From the NCBI RefSeq assembly GCF_004353925.1, contig NZ_SMOK01000007.1:124001-188000 (forward strand): 64,000 bases of DNA, in the 5' to 3' direction. The position numbers and the translations under genes are program-made. Positions 9,588 through 19,203 of this stretch are shown here, piece by piece. The stretch comes from Pseudomonas sp. H9 (lineage in GTDB: Bacteria > Pseudomonadota > Gammaproteobacteria > Pseudomonadales > Pseudomonadaceae). The notes below the pieces were generated by a model. It saw only the letters and a list, made by a program, of their open reading frames with translations, did not search any database and was not told the origin of the DNA. The stretch's first letter is position 1; every line of letters starts with the position of its first letter.

Positions 9588-10994
9588 CTAACCCGGATCG
9601 CGAAAATCAGGATGGAAATTACCCGGTACCGCCACGCTGATGCTGTCGCGAGTCGCAATATCGATACCTTCACTGGCGACCTCGGCGAGGAAGTCGATCT
9701 GCTCCGGGGTAATCACATACGGTGGCAGGAAGTACACCACGCTTCCCAACGGACGCAGCAACGCCCCACGGGTCAGGGCGTGTTCGAAGACTTTCAGGCC
9801 ACGCCGTTCCTGCCAGGGGTAGGCGGCCTTGCTGGCTTTGTCCTGCACCATCTCGATGGCCAGGGCCATGCCGGTCTGGCGCACTTCCGCAACGTGCGGG
9901 TGGTCGGCCAGGTGCGCCGTGGCACTGGCCATACGTTGGGCCAGGGCTTGGTTGTTGGCGATGACGTTGTCTTGCTCGAAGATGTCCAGGGTCGCCAGTG
10001 CCGCTGCACAGGCCAGTGGGTTGCCGGTGTAGCTGTGTGAATGCAGGAAGGCGCGCAGAGTCGAGTAGTCGTCGTAGAAGGCGTTGTACACCTCGTCGGT
10101 GGTCATGCACGCCGCCAGTGGCAGGTAGCCGCCGGTCAGAGCCTTGGACAGGCAGAGGAAATCAGGGCGGATACCGGCCTGTTCACAGGCGAACATCGTA
10201 CCGGTGCGGCCAAAGCCGACCGCGATTTCATCGTGGATCAGGTGCACGCCGTAACGGTCACAGGCTTCGCGCAGTAGCTTGAGGTACACCGGGTGGTACA
10301 TGCGCATGCCGCCGGCGCCCTGGATCAGCGGTTCAACGATCACTGCCGCAAGGGTTTCATGGTGCTCGGCGAGGGTCTGTTCCATGGCCGCGAACATCGT
10401 GCGCGAATGCTCTTCCCAGCTCACGCCCTCCGGACGCAGATAGCAGTCCGGGCTCGGTACCTTGATGGTGTCTAGCAGCAGCGCCTTGTAGGTTTCGGTG
10501 AACAACGGCACATCACCCACCGACATCGCAGCAATGGTTTCACCGTGGTAGCTGTTGCTCAGGGTGACGAAACGTTTTTTCGCTGGCTGGCCTTTGTTGA
10601 GCCAGTAATGAAAGCTCATTTTCAGCGCGACTTCGATGCAGGACGAACCGTTATCGGCGTAGAAGCAGCGGGTCAGCCCTTCGGGTGTAATCTGCACCAG
10701 GCGCTCGGACAACTCGATCACCGGTTGGTGGCTGAAGCCGGCGAGGATCACATGCTCCAACTGGTCGACCTGGTTTTTGATGCGCTGATTGATACGTGGG
10801 TTGGCATGGCCGAAGACGTTCACCCACCAGGAGCTGACAGCGTCGAGGTAACGCTTGCCTTCGAAATCTTCCAGCCACACGCCTTCGCCACGTTTGATCG
10901 GAATCAGCGGCAGTTGCTCGTGGTCTTTCATCTGGGTGCAGGGGTGCCACAGGACCTTCAGGTCACGTTGCATCCACTGTTGGTTAAGGCCCAT
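9588..10994 (-). CDS. bioA: Adenosylmethionine-8-amino-7-oxononanoate aminotransferase BioA
   Basis: The 468-residue enzyme transfers an amino group from SAM to 7-keto-8-aminopelargonate (KAPA), making 7,8-diaminopelargonate (DAPA) for biotin. The start is ATG 10994 with AGGAGA seven bases upstream, and the N-terminus (MQRDLKVLWHPCTQMKDHE) is typical of BioA. Class III aminotransferase features are clear: DNGSSCIEVALKM for cofactor phosphate binding, SYHGET, the Asp of HDEIAVGFGRTG and the Schiff-base lysine in LCLSKALTGGYLP. The gene stands alone rather than with bioBFHCD, as is usual in Pseudomonas. The divergent neighbour is an exported amine oxidase. Confidence 0.95.
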   Translation of the reverse strand: MGLNQQWMQRDLKVLWHPCTQMKDHEQLPLIPIKRGEGVWLEDFEGKRYLDAVSSWWVNVFGHANPRINQRIKNQVDQLEHVILAGFSHQPVIELSERLVQITPEGLTRCFYADNGSSCIEVALKMSFHYWLNKGQPAKKRFVTLSNSYHGETIAAMSVGDVPLFTETYKALLLDTIKVPSPDCYLRPEGVSWEEHSRTMFAAMEQTLAEHHETLAAVIVEPLIQGAGGMRMYHPVYLKLLREACDRYGVHLIHDEIAVGFGRTGTMFACEQAGIRPDFLCLSKALTGGYLPLAACMTTDEVYNAFYDDYSTLRAFLHSHSYTGNPLACAAALATLDIFEQDNVIANNQALAQRMASATAHLADHPHVAEVRQTGMALAIEMVQDKASKAAYPWQERRGLKVFEHALTRGALLRPLGSVVYFLPPYVITPEQIDFLAEVASEGIDIATRDSISVAVPGNFHPDFRDPG

Positions 10995-11185
10995 TTCACT
11001 TCTCCTGGCGACATCAGCGCAGACATGCGGCGCAAGCCTATGCAATGCGTCGGCCGAGAACAACCCGTGGCATGCAATCAGACGTGGGTGTCGCTGGTCG
11101 GAGGACTTTGCCTCGCGTATTCTTCGGCTACTCTTTTCAGGGGGAATCCCCCCTATCTTTCTGCTTAGAACCGGAGTTCGCCAAC

Positions 11186-12679
11186 ATGTCTGCTGGGTGG
11201 CTACGCGCCTGTGCGCTGGTAATGATAGGACTGTTCAGCGGCGCTGCGCTGGCCAAGGACAAAACCCCGACGGCCATCGTCGTCGGCGGCGGTCTGGCTG
11301 GCCTGACGGCTGCTTATGAATTGCAAGGCAAAGGCTGGCAGGTGACCCTGCTTGAAGCCAAGTCGGGGATGGGCGGGCGTTCAGGCCTGGCCACCAGTGA
11401 ATGGATCGGCAACAGCAAGGCTCAGCCGATCCTCAATCAGTACCTCGACACCTTCAAGATCAGTACCCTGCCAGCGCCGGAGTTCGTGCGTACGCCGGGG
11501 TACTTGATCGATGGTGAGTATTTCAGCTCAACGGACCTGGCGACCAAGCAGCCGACCACCGCCGAGGCGCTGAAACGCTACGAAAAGACCCTCGACGACC
11601 TGGCGCGCTCGATTGACGACCCGCAAAATCCGGCTGCCAACAGCACCCTGTTCGCGCTGGATCAACTGAACGTTTCCACCTGGCTGGACAAACTGCAGCT
11701 GCCGACCACGGCGCGTCAGTTGATCAATCAGCAGATCCGCACGCGCTACGACGAGCCATCGCGCCTGTCGCTTCTCTATTTCGCCCAGCAGACCCGCGTC
11801 TACCGTGGCGTCAGCGACCGAGACCTGCGTGCTGCACGTCTGCCGGGCGGTAGCCCGGTGCTGGCTCAGGCCTTTGTTAAACAGCTGAAGACCATCAAGA
11901 CCAGCTCGCCGGTCAACGCCATTGTTCAGGACAAGGACGGCGTTACCGTCAAAGTCGGCAGCGTCGGTTATCAGGCTGACTATGTGGTGCTGGCTGTGCC
12001 ACTGCGCGCCCTGGCCAAGATTCAGATGACACCGGGCCTGGACACCAAGCATCTGGCAGCCCTGAAGGGCACCAACTACGGCTGGCGCGACCAGCTGTTG
12101 CTGAAGTTCAAACACCCTGTGTGGGAGAGCCGTGCGCGTATGTCGGGTGAAATCTACAGCAACGCCGGCCTTGGCATGCTTTGGGTTGAACCTGCACTTA
12201 AGGGCGGCGCCAACGTGGTGATCAACCTGTCGGGTGACAATGCGCGCCTGCTGCAGGCTTTCGGCGACAAGCAGATGGTCGATCAGGTGCTGATTCGCAT
12301 GCATGCGTTCTACCCGCAGGCCCGTGGCGCGTTCACCGGCTACGAAGTGCGCCGTTACAGCACCGACTCCAACATGGGCGGCGCCTATCTGGCCTATGGT
12401 CCGGGGCAGATCAGCAAGTTCTGGCGCCTGTGGGAACGTCCGGTGCAGCGCATCGCCTTTGCCGGTGAGCACACAGATGCCCTGTACCCAGGCACCCTGG
12501 AAGGCGCTCTGCGCAGTGGCCAGCGTGCGGCAAGTCAGGTTCAGGACCTGGCGGCGGGCAAGTCGTTTGAGGTTGTCAAAGCGGCACCCACGGCGGCACC
12601 TGTGAAGAAAGACGAGAGCAAGGAAAGCTTCTTCTCGCGGCTGTTCGGCAGTAACGATAAGCCTGCCACGGCGCAGTAA
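11186..12679 (+). CDS. Exported flavin-containing amine oxidase family protein
   Basis: The 497-residue protein starts at ATG 11186 with GGAG upstream. It opens with a signal peptide (LRACALVMIGLFSGAALA, cut near residue 24). A Rossmann FAD motif follows at once (VVGGGLAGLTAAYEL, then LEAKSGMGGRS), and the C-terminal FAD-contacting motif of the amine oxidase family is present (FAGEHTDALYPGTLEGAL). The family oxidises amines or related compounds with FAD; the substrate cannot be told from the sequence. The tail after residue 460 is charged and of low complexity. It is divergent from bioA and followed by a REP pair, so it is probably a single-gene transcript. Confidence 0.85.
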   Translation: MSAGWLRACALVMIGLFSGAALAKDKTPTAIVVGGGLAGLTAAYELQGKGWQVTLLEAKSGMGGRSGLATSEWIGNSKAQPILNQYLDTFKISTLPAPEFVRTPGYLIDGEYFSSTDLATKQPTTAEALKRYEKTLDDLARSIDDPQNPAANSTLFALDQLNVSTWLDKLQLPTTARQLINQQIRTRYDEPSRLSLLYFAQQTRVYRGVSDRDLRAARLPGGSPVLAQAFVKQLKTIKTSSPVNAIVQDKDGVTVKVGSVGYQADYVVLAVPLRALAKIQMTPGLDTKHLAALKGTNYGWRDQLLLKFKHPVWESRARMSGEIYSNAGLGMLWVEPALKGGANVVINLSGDNARLLQAFGDKQMVDQVLIRMHAFYPQARGAFTGYEVRRYSTDSNMGGAYLAYGPGQISKFWRLWERPVQRIAFAGEHTDALYPGTLEGALRSGQRAASQVQDLAAGKSFEVVKAAPTAAPVKKDESKESFFSRLFGSNDKPATAQ

Positions 12680-12691
12680 ATGCGTTGATTC

Positions 12692-12748
12692 TATCGCGGG
12701 GCGAGCCCGCTCCTACCGGGTCGGTGGGGGTGGGCTTGCCCCGCGATC
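12692..12748. repeat. REP pair, forward-reverse
   Basis: The first copy has one change (GGGGCGAGCCCGC) and the second is GTGGGCTTGCCCCGCGAT. It lies just after the amine oxidase stop. The rest of the gap up to 12900 is AT-rich, holds a short AAAGCG/CGCTTT inverted repeat near 12826-12845 and probably the promoter of the next gene. Confidence 0.88.
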
Positions 12749-12900
12749 TGTCTATACCTTCCCCTGCAGTTAATGTTTCCTTAATAGCGTTGTAAAACAC
12801 TAACAATCGTCTTTCTCGATCGTTCAAAGCGAAATTTTCCGCTTTAATTCGATAGATAAGTCGTTAGTCTTGAGCACAGTTCTTACAGGGAAACACGGCT

Positions 12901-13452
12901 ATGCAACTGCGCAATTCATCTTCTCGCTACGGCTTGGTCAGCATCGTGATGCACTGGGGTGTGGCACTGGCTGTTTTCGGACTGTTCGCGCTCGGCCTGT
13001 GGATGATGGGTCTCGACTACTACAGCCCTTGGCGTAAAGAGGCGCCCGAGCTGCACAAGAGTATCGGTCTGGTGCTGTTGGCGGTCATGCTGGCCCGAGT
13101 GGCCTGGCGCTTTATTAGCCCGCCACCACCGGCACTGCCTAATCACGGCAAACTGACCCGCGCCGCCTCCAAGGCAGGCCACAGTCTGCTTTACTTCGGT
13201 CTGTTTGCGGTAATGATCGCCGGTTACCTGATTTCCACCGCCGATGGCGTAGGTATTCCGGTATTCGGACTGTTCGAAGTGCCAGCGCTGGTGAGTAACT
13301 TGCCCGATCAGGCGGATGTTGCCGGAGAGATCCATTTCTATCTGGCCTGGGGCCTGGTGATTTTTGCCGGTTTGCATGGCCTGGCTGCCCTGAAGCACCA
13401 CTTTATCGACCGTGACGCGACCCTCAAACGTATGTTGGGCCGCAAAGCTTGA
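12901..13452 (+). CDS. Cytochrome b561 (di-heme, CybB family)
   Basis: The 183-residue inner-membrane protein has four hydrophobic helices. The likely heme-ligand histidines are visible in VMHWGVAL, ELHKSIGLVL, AGHSLLYF and the C-terminal GLHGLAALKHHFIDRD. Bacterial b561 proteins pass electrons between the quinone pool and acceptors; in E. coli CybB oxidises superoxide and passes the electrons to ubiquinone. The gene is 33 bases upstream of a yceI gene on the same strand. The b561-YceI pairing is common in proteobacteria and suggests a joint task, probably with a bound isoprenoid quinone. Confidence 0.9.
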   Translation: MQLRNSSSRYGLVSIVMHWGVALAVFGLFALGLWMMGLDYYSPWRKEAPELHKSIGLVLLAVMLARVAWRFISPPPPALPNHGKLTRAASKAGHSLLYFGLFAVMIAGYLISTADGVGIPVFGLFEVPALVSNLPDQADVAGEIHFYLAWGLVIFAGLHGLAALKHHFIDRDATLKRMLGRKA

Positions 13453-13485
13453 TGTTCAACCTCCACTCCAAAGGGATATAGACGC

Positions 13486-14061
13486 ATGTTGAAGAAGACT
13501 TTTGCCGCTCTGGCGCTCGGTACCGCACTGCTCTCGGCCGGCCAAGCCATGGCTGCAGACTACAAGATCGACAAGGAAGGCCAGCACGCTTTCGTTGACT
13601 GGAAAATCAGCCACCTGGGCTACAGCTTCATTCACGGTACCTTCAAGGACTTCGATGGTTCGTTCAGCTGGGATGCTGCCAAGCCAGAGGCCAGCAAAAT
13701 TGCGGTAGACCTGAAAACCGCCAGCCTGTGGTCGAACCATGCTGAGCGTGACAAGCACATCGCCAGCAAAGACTTCCTCGATGTGAAGAAGTACCCAGAC
13801 GCCAAGTTCGTTTCCACCAGCGTCAAGTCGACCGGTGAGAAGACTGCAGACGTAACCGGTGACCTGACCATGCACGGCGTGACCAAGCCGGTCACCTTCA
13901 AAGCTACCTTCAACGGCGAAGGTAAAGATCCATGGGGCGGCGAGCGTGCTGGTTTCAACGCTACTACCACCCTGAACCTGAATGACTTCGGCATCAAAGG
14001 CCCGGGCGCTACTTCTCAGACCCTGGACCTGGACATCAGCATCGAAGGCATCAAGCAGTAA
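13486..14061 (+). CDS. YceI family periplasmic lipocalin-like protein
   Basis: The 191-residue protein has a clear signal peptide ([20 protein letters not shown], cleavage after AMA near residue 23). The mature part has the YceI beta-barrel pattern ([33 protein letters not shown], and [17 protein letters not shown]). YceI proteins bind amphiphilic molecules such as polyisoprenoids in the periplasm. It sits directly after cytochrome b561 and very probably shares its transcript. A REP pair and a strong bidirectional terminator follow the stop. Confidence 0.93.
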   Translation: MLKKTFAALALGTALLSAGQAMAADYKIDKEGQHAFVDWKISHLGYSFIHGTFKDFDGSFSWDAAKPEASKIAVDLKTASLWSNHAERDKHIASKDFLDVKKYPDAKFVSTSVKSTGEKTADVTGDLTMHGVTKPVTFKATFNGEGKDPWGGERAGFNATTTLNLNDFGIKGPGATSQTLDLDISIEGIKQ

Positions 14062-14064
14062 CGC

Positions 14065-14135
14065 TGTAGGAGCGGGCTTGCCCCGCGATTGCGATCTGAC
14101 TGTCAAATCGCGTCGCGGGGCAAGCCCGCTCCTAC
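14065..14135. repeat. REP pair, reverse-forward
   Basis: Two main-type REP copies in outward arrangement with a spacer of about 22 bases. They fill the junction between convergent yceI and rhlE, next to the terminator hairpin. Confidence 0.92.
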
Positions 14136-14141
14136 CAAAAC

Positions 14142-14171
14142 AAAAACGCCGCCCCTTGGGGCGGCGTTTTT
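14142..14171. terminator. Bidirectional rho-independent terminator, yceI/rhlE
   Basis: A perfect stem ACGCCGCCCC/GGGGCGGCGT around a two-base loop is flanked by an A-run on the left and a T-run on the right. It can stop yceI transcripts on the plus strand and rhlE transcripts on the minus strand. Confidence 0.92.
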
Positions 14172-14187
14172 GTGTGTGCCTTACTGA

Positions 14188-16077
14188 TCAGCGATTGCGA
14201 GTCAGCAGTGCAGGCTTCTCGCCACGCGGACGGCTAGGCAGTTGCTCCAGCTGTTCGGCAGTGGGGAAACGGTCGATCTTCGACTCTTTGTGCATGATGC
14301 GCGGTTGTGGCTGGCCTTCACGCGGGTTGCGTACGGCTGGTTCACCCGAGTCATTGTTCGGGCGGCGATTGCGGCCACCACCATCACGACGCTGCTGACC
14401 ACCGCCACCATTGCGCGAGCCACCACGTTTTTCGCCGCTAGCTGAACCACCAGAACCATTGCGTGGGCCATTGTTGCGACCTTGGCCACCACCGTTGTTG
14501 CTGCGCTGCTGGCCACTGCCAGCACCTGCGCCGCTCTGAGCTGGCGCGCCAGGGCGACGGTTGCGGCCCTGATTACCCTTGTTCTGGTAAGGGCTGACGT
14601 AGTCGGCACGGTTACCGAAGTTATCCACGTCGTCATCCAAAAACTCTTCTGGATCGCGATCAGCTGGAACAGCAGGAATGCTCGACTGTGCCGACTGCTG
14701 CTGACGTGGCTTTTTGTTGTCGCGTGGTTTGCGTTCCTGGCGGCCACCGGCAGATTTTTCTGCGGTTTTTTCCTTGTCTTTGTCGCGACCTTTCTCTTTA
14801 CCTTGATCCTTGCCTTTGTCCTTGCGTCCGCCGTTACCGCTGTTGGTACCGTCGGCGCGCTGGCTGCGGCCACCGCGTGGGTTGTTTTGCGGACGCTCAC
14901 GGGTTTCAGGCTTCTCGGCTTCGACCTTGGTGATATCAAAGCCCATCAGGTCGCCATCCGGGATTTTCTGGCGCGTCACGCGCTCGATGCTCTTGAGCAG
15001 TTTTTCTTCATCCGGGGCAACCAGCGAGATGGCCTCGCCCGAGCGCCCGGCGCGGCCGGTACGACCGATGCGGTGAACGTAGTCTTCTTCGACGTTAGGC
15101 AGCTCGAAGTTGACCACATGTGGCAACTGGTCGATGTCCAGGCCACGCGCGGCGATGTCGGTGGCAACCATGATGCGCACAGCGCCGGACTTGAAGTCGG
15201 CCAGGGCTTTGGTGCGAGCGTTCTGGCTCTTGTTGCCGTGGATCGCAGCAGCAGTAAGGCCGTGCTTTTCCAGGTACTCGGCCAGGCGGTTGGCGCCGTG
15301 CTTGGTGCGGGTGAAGACCAGCACCTGTTCCCAGGCACCGGTGGTGATCAGGTGGGCCAGCAAGGCGCGCTTGTGGCTGGCCGGCAGGCGATAGACACGC
15401 TGTTCGATGCGCTCGACCGTGGTATTGGGCGGGGTCACCTCAATACGCTCGGGGTTATGCAGCAACTTGTCGGCAAGCTCGGTGATGTCTTTGGAGAAGG
15501 TCGCCGAGAACAACAGGTTCTGACGCTTGGCCGGCAGTTTTGCCAGAACTTTCTTCACATCGTGGATGAAGCCCATGTCGAGCATGCGGTCGGCTTCGTC
15601 CAATACCAGGGTTTCGACGTGGGCGAGGTCGACGCTGCCTTGACCGGCCAGATCGAGCAAACGACCCGGGCAGGCCACCAGCACATCGACACCACGGGAC
15701 ATGGCCTGAACCTGCGGGTTCATGCCGACGCCGCCGAAGATACAGGCGCTGACGAATTTGAGGTTTTGCGCGTAAACCTTGAAGCTGTCGTGCACCTGGG
15801 CGGCCAGTTCACGCGTAGGGGTCAGCACCAGGACCCGCGGCTGGCGTGGGCCATGACGCTGGGATTTGTCTGGGTGACCGCCTGGGAACAGGCGTTCGAG
15901 GATCGGCAGGGCGAAACCACCGGTTTTACCAGTACCTGTCTGGGCGGCAACCATCAAGTCGCGACCTTGCAACACGGCGGGAATGGCCCGCTGTTGCACC
16001 GGAGTGGGCTGGGTATAGCCAGCTGCCTCGATGGCGCTGACTAGAGCCTCGGAGAGACCGAGGGAAGCAAAGGACAT
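14188..16077 (-). CDS. rhlE: DEAD-box ATP-dependent RNA helicase, RhlE type
   Basis: The 629-residue protein has the full helicase core: Q motif ([14 protein letters not shown]), Walker A (AQTGTGKT, residues 45-52), [24 protein letters not shown] and [13 protein letters not shown]. The opening [20 protein letters not shown] is the RhlE signature. After about residue 375 comes a long basic, low-complexity tail rich in Gly, Arg, Asn and Gln, typical of RNA-binding disordered extensions. RhlE proteins remodel RNA in ribosome assembly and RNA turnover and often matter in the cold. The gene is monocistronic, with a leader of about 200 bases upstream. Confidence 0.93.
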   Translation of the reverse strand: MSFASLGLSEALVSAIEAAGYTQPTPVQQRAIPAVLQGRDLMVAAQTGTGKTGGFALPILERLFPGGHPDKSQRHGPRQPRVLVLTPTRELAAQVHDSFKVYAQNLKFVSACIFGGVGMNPQVQAMSRGVDVLVACPGRLLDLAGQGSVDLAHVETLVLDEADRMLDMGFIHDVKKVLAKLPAKRQNLLFSATFSKDITELADKLLHNPERIEVTPPNTTVERIEQRVYRLPASHKRALLAHLITTGAWEQVLVFTRTKHGANRLAEYLEKHGLTAAAIHGNKSQNARTKALADFKSGAVRIMVATDIAARGLDIDQLPHVVNFELPNVEEDYVHRIGRTGRAGRSGEAISLVAPDEEKLLKSIERVTRQKIPDGDLMGFDITKVEAEKPETRERPQNNPRGGRSQRADGTNSGNGGRKDKGKDQGKEKGRDKDKEKTAEKSAGGRQERKPRDNKKPRQQQSAQSSIPAVPADRDPEEFLDDDVDNFGNRADYVSPYQNKGNQGRNRRPGAPAQSGAGAGSGQQRSNNGGGQGRNNGPRNGSGGSASGEKRGGSRNGGGGQQRRDGGGRNRRPNNDSGEPAVRNPREGQPQPRIMHKESKIDRFPTAEQLEQLPSRPRGEKPALLTRNR

Positions 16078-16286
16078 GAGTAATCCTGTTCTTAGTGGGG
16101 GCTAAGCCCGATGGGATAATCTTGCCTGGCGCGACAGGCATCGGGTGATGCTATCGCGACCGGTCCTGCAGGGACTTCAATGCGCATCCGGAGCGTGGCG
16201 GGCGGGCTCTTGGCCGCGCTGTCCTGCCGGTCGGGATGCCTTTTGCAAGGCCGAGCGTCCGGGCGTAAGCCTGGCGGGAAGGCCCG

Positions 16287-16295
16287 AGTATAACA
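16287..16295 (-). promoter_or_regulatory. Candidate extended -10 promoter for rhlE
   Basis: On the minus strand the sequence TGTTATACT fits an extended -10 element. The matching -35 region is poor. It would give a leader of roughly 200 bases before rhlE, which is long and GC-rich and could form structure. Confidence 0.35.
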
Positions 16296-16301
16296 GAGCA
16301 A

Positions 16302-17087
16302 TCAGGGCGTGCTGCGTTCCTGCTGCTCAACGGTGCTTCGAAAGTTGTCACCGACACCGGCATAGCGGGCGTTCAATGCTGCGTACGCCGGCTCACTCTT
16401 GAAGCGCCGCAGCTCTGCGGCGAAGCGTTGCATCAGCACTTCCATGCCGGTACTGCGGCGCACAGCCAGGTACTGACTCTGGCGGCTGACCACCAGTGGC
16501 AGTTCGCTGACTTGCTGCTCCAAGCCCAGGTTTTTGCTGAGGTAGCGCCCAACACGGCGGTCGGTTATCAGCAAATCGATTCTGCCGCGTTGCAGTTTGC
16601 CGAAGTTGGCTTCATGGGTGGGCGCAGGTTCGCGGGTGAACAACGGCGACTCGCTGAAGGCAGAGGCGTAGGCATAACCCGGTGAGGTGCCGACGGTCAG
16701 GCCGCGCAGGTCAGCCAGGCTATTGACGCTGTGTGGGCGGGCGTTGGCGTAGAACAGCACAAACTCCACGTCGGAGAGCGGCTCATTGGGGTAGAAGAGC
16801 TGTTTGCGACGCTCTTCGGTCTGAAATATGTCCAGAATGCCGTCTGCCAGACCTTGATCAACCATTGCCAGGCAGCGCTTCCAGGGCAGGAACTGCCAGT
16901 CCAGCTCGACACCCAGGCGTTTGAACACCTCGACCGTGACCTCGTAGTCGAAGCCTTTGGCCTGACCCTCTTCCACGTACACGTAGGGTGCCCAGGGTTC
17001 GGTGACGATGCGCAATTTCTCGCCATGGGCTAACGCACTCAGGCAAGTGAGCAACAGGGCGGCGATCAGGCGGGTGAAATCTGGCAT
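16302..17087 (-). CDS. Periplasmic solute-binding protein, family 3 (orphan)
   Basis: The 261-residue protein starts best at ATG 17087, which places the signal peptide MPDFTRLIAALLLTCLSALA at the N-terminus; no strong ribosome binding site is seen, and an in-frame GTG 17111 is possible. The mature part shows the SBP_bac_3 pattern (LRIVTEPWAPYVYVEEGQ, GFDYEVTVEVFKRLGVELDW, then LRGLTVGTSPGYAY). Such proteins bind amino acids or similar small solutes. No permease or ATPase gene is adjacent, so it may serve a distant transporter or act as a sensor partner. The ligand is unknown. Confidence 0.85.
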   Translation of the reverse strand: MPDFTRLIAALLLTCLSALAHGEKLRIVTEPWAPYVYVEEGQAKGFDYEVTVEVFKRLGVELDWQFLPWKRCLAMVDQGLADGILDIFQTEERRKQLFYPNEPLSDVEFVLFYANARPHSVNSLADLRGLTVGTSPGYAYASAFSESPLFTREPAPTHEANFGKLQRGRIDLLITDRRVGRYLSKNLGLEQQVSELPLVVSRQSQYLAVRRSTGMEVLMQRFAAELRRFKSEPAYAALNARYAGVGDNFRSTVEQQERSTP

Positions 17088-17152
17088 GACTGGAGAGTAC
17101 GACGTGTGCACGCCTATGGCTAGTAGGCGTGCATGTTGTGCATGTCAGGATT

Positions 17153-18235
17153 TCAGGGGTGGGAGTGCTTTAGCAGCGTATCGCGCACGGTTTTGTGTTT
17201 GCTGCCCAAGCTCAACCGCATGCCGGGGCGCTTGAACCATTGACGCAGCTTTTGCTCGCACAATGGCTGCGAATGGCGGGCTTTGGCGTTTTCCAGTGCT
17301 TTGACCCACCATGTGGTGGCGCAGGCGCGGTCGAATTCGTTGGGGTATTCATAGCAGCCATACATTAACTCACGCAGAAACTGACGCTGCTCGCTGGGCA
17401 GGGTCAGGCTCAGTGCCTTATAGCCCAGACGGTGCAAGGCAGGCGGTTTGGGCAGCTCTGCGTTTACCAAGGTCACATCCTTGAGTGCCTGGCAGCTCAA
17501 CGGTGCGTGTTGGTGTTTGGCCAGCCAGGCCTGGACTTTGGCCCGGAACAGCTGTTTGCGGCTCCAGTAATGGTGAAGCAGGTCGGTGCATTGGTTGACC
17601 TGCATGCGACGATAAGCTGCGACGGCCAGGCAGAACTCTTCAAGGGTGTAGGCGCCCTTGGCGTGAGGGTAGTACTCGTCCATCAGCGCAATCGAGTGGT
17701 CGAGTAGAGGCGCATCTTCTTGCACCAGGCCGATGACACCAGAGTTGAGCAAGTGCATCTGTGAGTCTGCAAGGCCGCGCGCTTCAAGCAGGCGGCCGAG
17801 GCTTACATACAGCGGGCAGTGCTTGTCATTACCAAAGGTTGCGCCGATCGCGTTGCACAACAGGGTGCCAGGCTTGATACGCCGAAACAGTTCCATCGGC
17901 GATTGATGGAAGAAGGTGTCGGTGTCGATCAGCGCGGCTATTGGTGCGTCGGCCAGTACTTTGCGCAACACCACGTGTTTACTGCGAAAGTGATAGCCAT
18001 AAGGTTGGTTCCAGGTTTCGCGGGTAGCGGCGTCCAGCAGGTGAACCGTTACTGGCAGGTGCTGGTAAGGCTCGGGATTGTCGCTATAGACCTGGATGTC
18101 CAATGCTTCCCCGGGCGTTTTGGCCAGATTGGCCAGGGCGCTGACGATGCTGAACTGGGCTTCCTGATGGTAGGTCTCAGGGCCGAAAACCAGGTAAACG
18201 AGTTGCGGGCGAGGCGGGGTTTGTCCTTGGGGCAT
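17153..18235 (-). CDS. Putative glycosyltransferase-like protein with DTD motif
   Basis: The 360-residue protein is taken from ATG 18235 (MPQGQTPPRPQLVYLVFG). An upstream TTG at 18313 would run through the metF terminator and is unlikely. Features of a GT-A nucleotide-sugar fold are visible: an N-terminal strand (LVYLVFGPETY), a second strand (LDIQVYSDNP), and IDTDTFFHQSPMELF, in which DTD resembles the metal- and sugar-nucleotide-binding DxD motif. LLNSGVIGL and the following acidic stretch also fit. No signal peptide or membrane segment is seen. The neighbours (a binding protein, metF) do not explain its role, and I do not recognise a named family member. Confidence 0.6.
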   Translation of the reverse strand: MPQGQTPPRPQLVYLVFGPETYHQEAQFSIVSALANLAKTPGEALDIQVYSDNPEPYQHLPVTVHLLDAATRETWNQPYGYHFRSKHVVLRKVLADAPIAALIDTDTFFHQSPMELFRRIKPGTLLCNAIGATFGNDKHCPLYVSLGRLLEARGLADSQMHLLNSGVIGLVQEDAPLLDHSIALMDEYYPHAKGAYTLEEFCLAVAAYRRMQVNQCTDLLHHYWSRKQLFRAKVQAWLAKHQHAPLSCQALKDVTLVNAELPKPPALHRLGYKALSLTLPSEQRQFLRELMYGCYEYPNEFDRACATTWWVKALENAKARHSQPLCEQKLRQWFKRPGMRLSLGSKHKTVRDTLLKHSHP

Positions 18236-18265
18236 GAAAGCACGAGCATCCGTTGTCTTGTAAAG

Positions 18266-18296
18266 CAAAAAGGCCTTAGCGTAAGCCAAGGCCTTT
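18266..18296 (-). terminator. Rho-independent terminator of metF
   Basis: On the minus strand a nine-base-pair stem AAAGGCCTT/AAGGCCTTT with a ten-base loop is followed by a T-run, 44 bases after the metF stop. Confidence 0.85.
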
Positions 18297-18339
18297 CCAG
18301 TATCTCGCCACAATTGTTACGAGCGTTGTAGCACTTCGA

Positions 18340-19185
18340 TCAACGGGGCAACTTGAGGTTGTTCCAGATCGCCAGGCTCGGATCGGCCTGGTTCAGGGTG
18401 TAGAAGTGCAGACCTGGTGCGCCGCCTTGCAGCAGCTGTTCGCACATGCGGGTAATCACCTCTTCACCGAACTTCTGAATGCTGGCGACGTCATCGCCGT
18501 ACGCTTCCAGTTGCTTGCGGATCCAGCGAGGAATCTCGGCGCCGCAGGCGTCGGAGAAACGAGCCAGTTTGCTGTAGTTGGTGATCGGCATAATCCCCGG
18601 AACCACAGGGATGTTCACGCCCAGTTTCTGCACGCGCTCGACGAAGTAGAAGTAGCTGTCGGCGTTGAAGAAGTACTGAGTGATAGCGCTGTTGGCACCA
18701 GCGTTGGCCTTGCGCACGAAATTGTTCAGGTCATCTTCGAAGTTGCGCGCCTGCGGGTGCATCTCCGGGTAGGCAGCAATTTCGATGTGGAAGTGATCAG
18801 CGCTTTCCTGGCGGATAAACTCGACCAGTTCGTTGGCATAGCGCAGTTCGCCGCTGGCCATACCCATACCCGAAGGCAGGTCGCCGCGCAGGGCAACGAT
18901 ACGCTGGATACCGGCGGCCTTGTACTGGGTCAGCAGGCTGCGCAGGTCTTCCTTGCTGTCGCCAACGCACGACAGGTGCGGTGCGGCAGGTATCTTCACT
19001 TCGCTTTCCAGCTGCAGCACGGTGTTCAGCGTGCGGTCGCGGGTCGAGCCACCGGCACCATAGGTGCAGGAGAAGAAATCGGGGTTGTAGCTGGCCAGAT
19101 GGCGGGCAGTGGCGAGCAGTTTTTCATGTCCAGCATCGGTCTTGGTCGGGAAGAACTCGAAGCTGTAACGACGTTCCTGAGACAT
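18340..19185 (-). CDS. metF: 5,10-methylenetetrahydrofolate reductase MetF
   Basis: The 281-residue FAD enzyme reduces methylene-THF to methyl-THF, the methyl donor for methionine synthesis. The N-terminal YSFEFFPTKTDAG holds the conserved catalytic glutamate region, followed by FFSCTYGAGGSTRDRT, HLSCVGDSKEDLR, VALRGDLPSG and ITQYFFNADSYF, all standard for MetF. It lies 108 bases after ahcY on the same strand, so the two steps of the methyl cycle may be co-transcribed; an inverted repeat lies between them. A strong terminator follows metF. Confidence 0.96.
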   Translation of the reverse strand: MSQERRYSFEFFPTKTDAGHEKLLATARHLASYNPDFFSCTYGAGGSTRDRTLNTVLQLESEVKIPAAPHLSCVGDSKEDLRSLLTQYKAAGIQRIVALRGDLPSGMGMASGELRYANELVEFIRQESADHFHIEIAAYPEMHPQARNFEDDLNNFVRKANAGANSAITQYFFNADSYFYFVERVQKLGVNIPVVPGIMPITNYSKLARFSDACGAEIPRWIRKQLEAYGDDVASIQKFGEEVITRMCEQLLQGGAPGLHFYTLNQADPSLAIWNNLKLPR

Positions 19186-19203
19186 AGAAGGTTCTCTTCA
19201 GCG

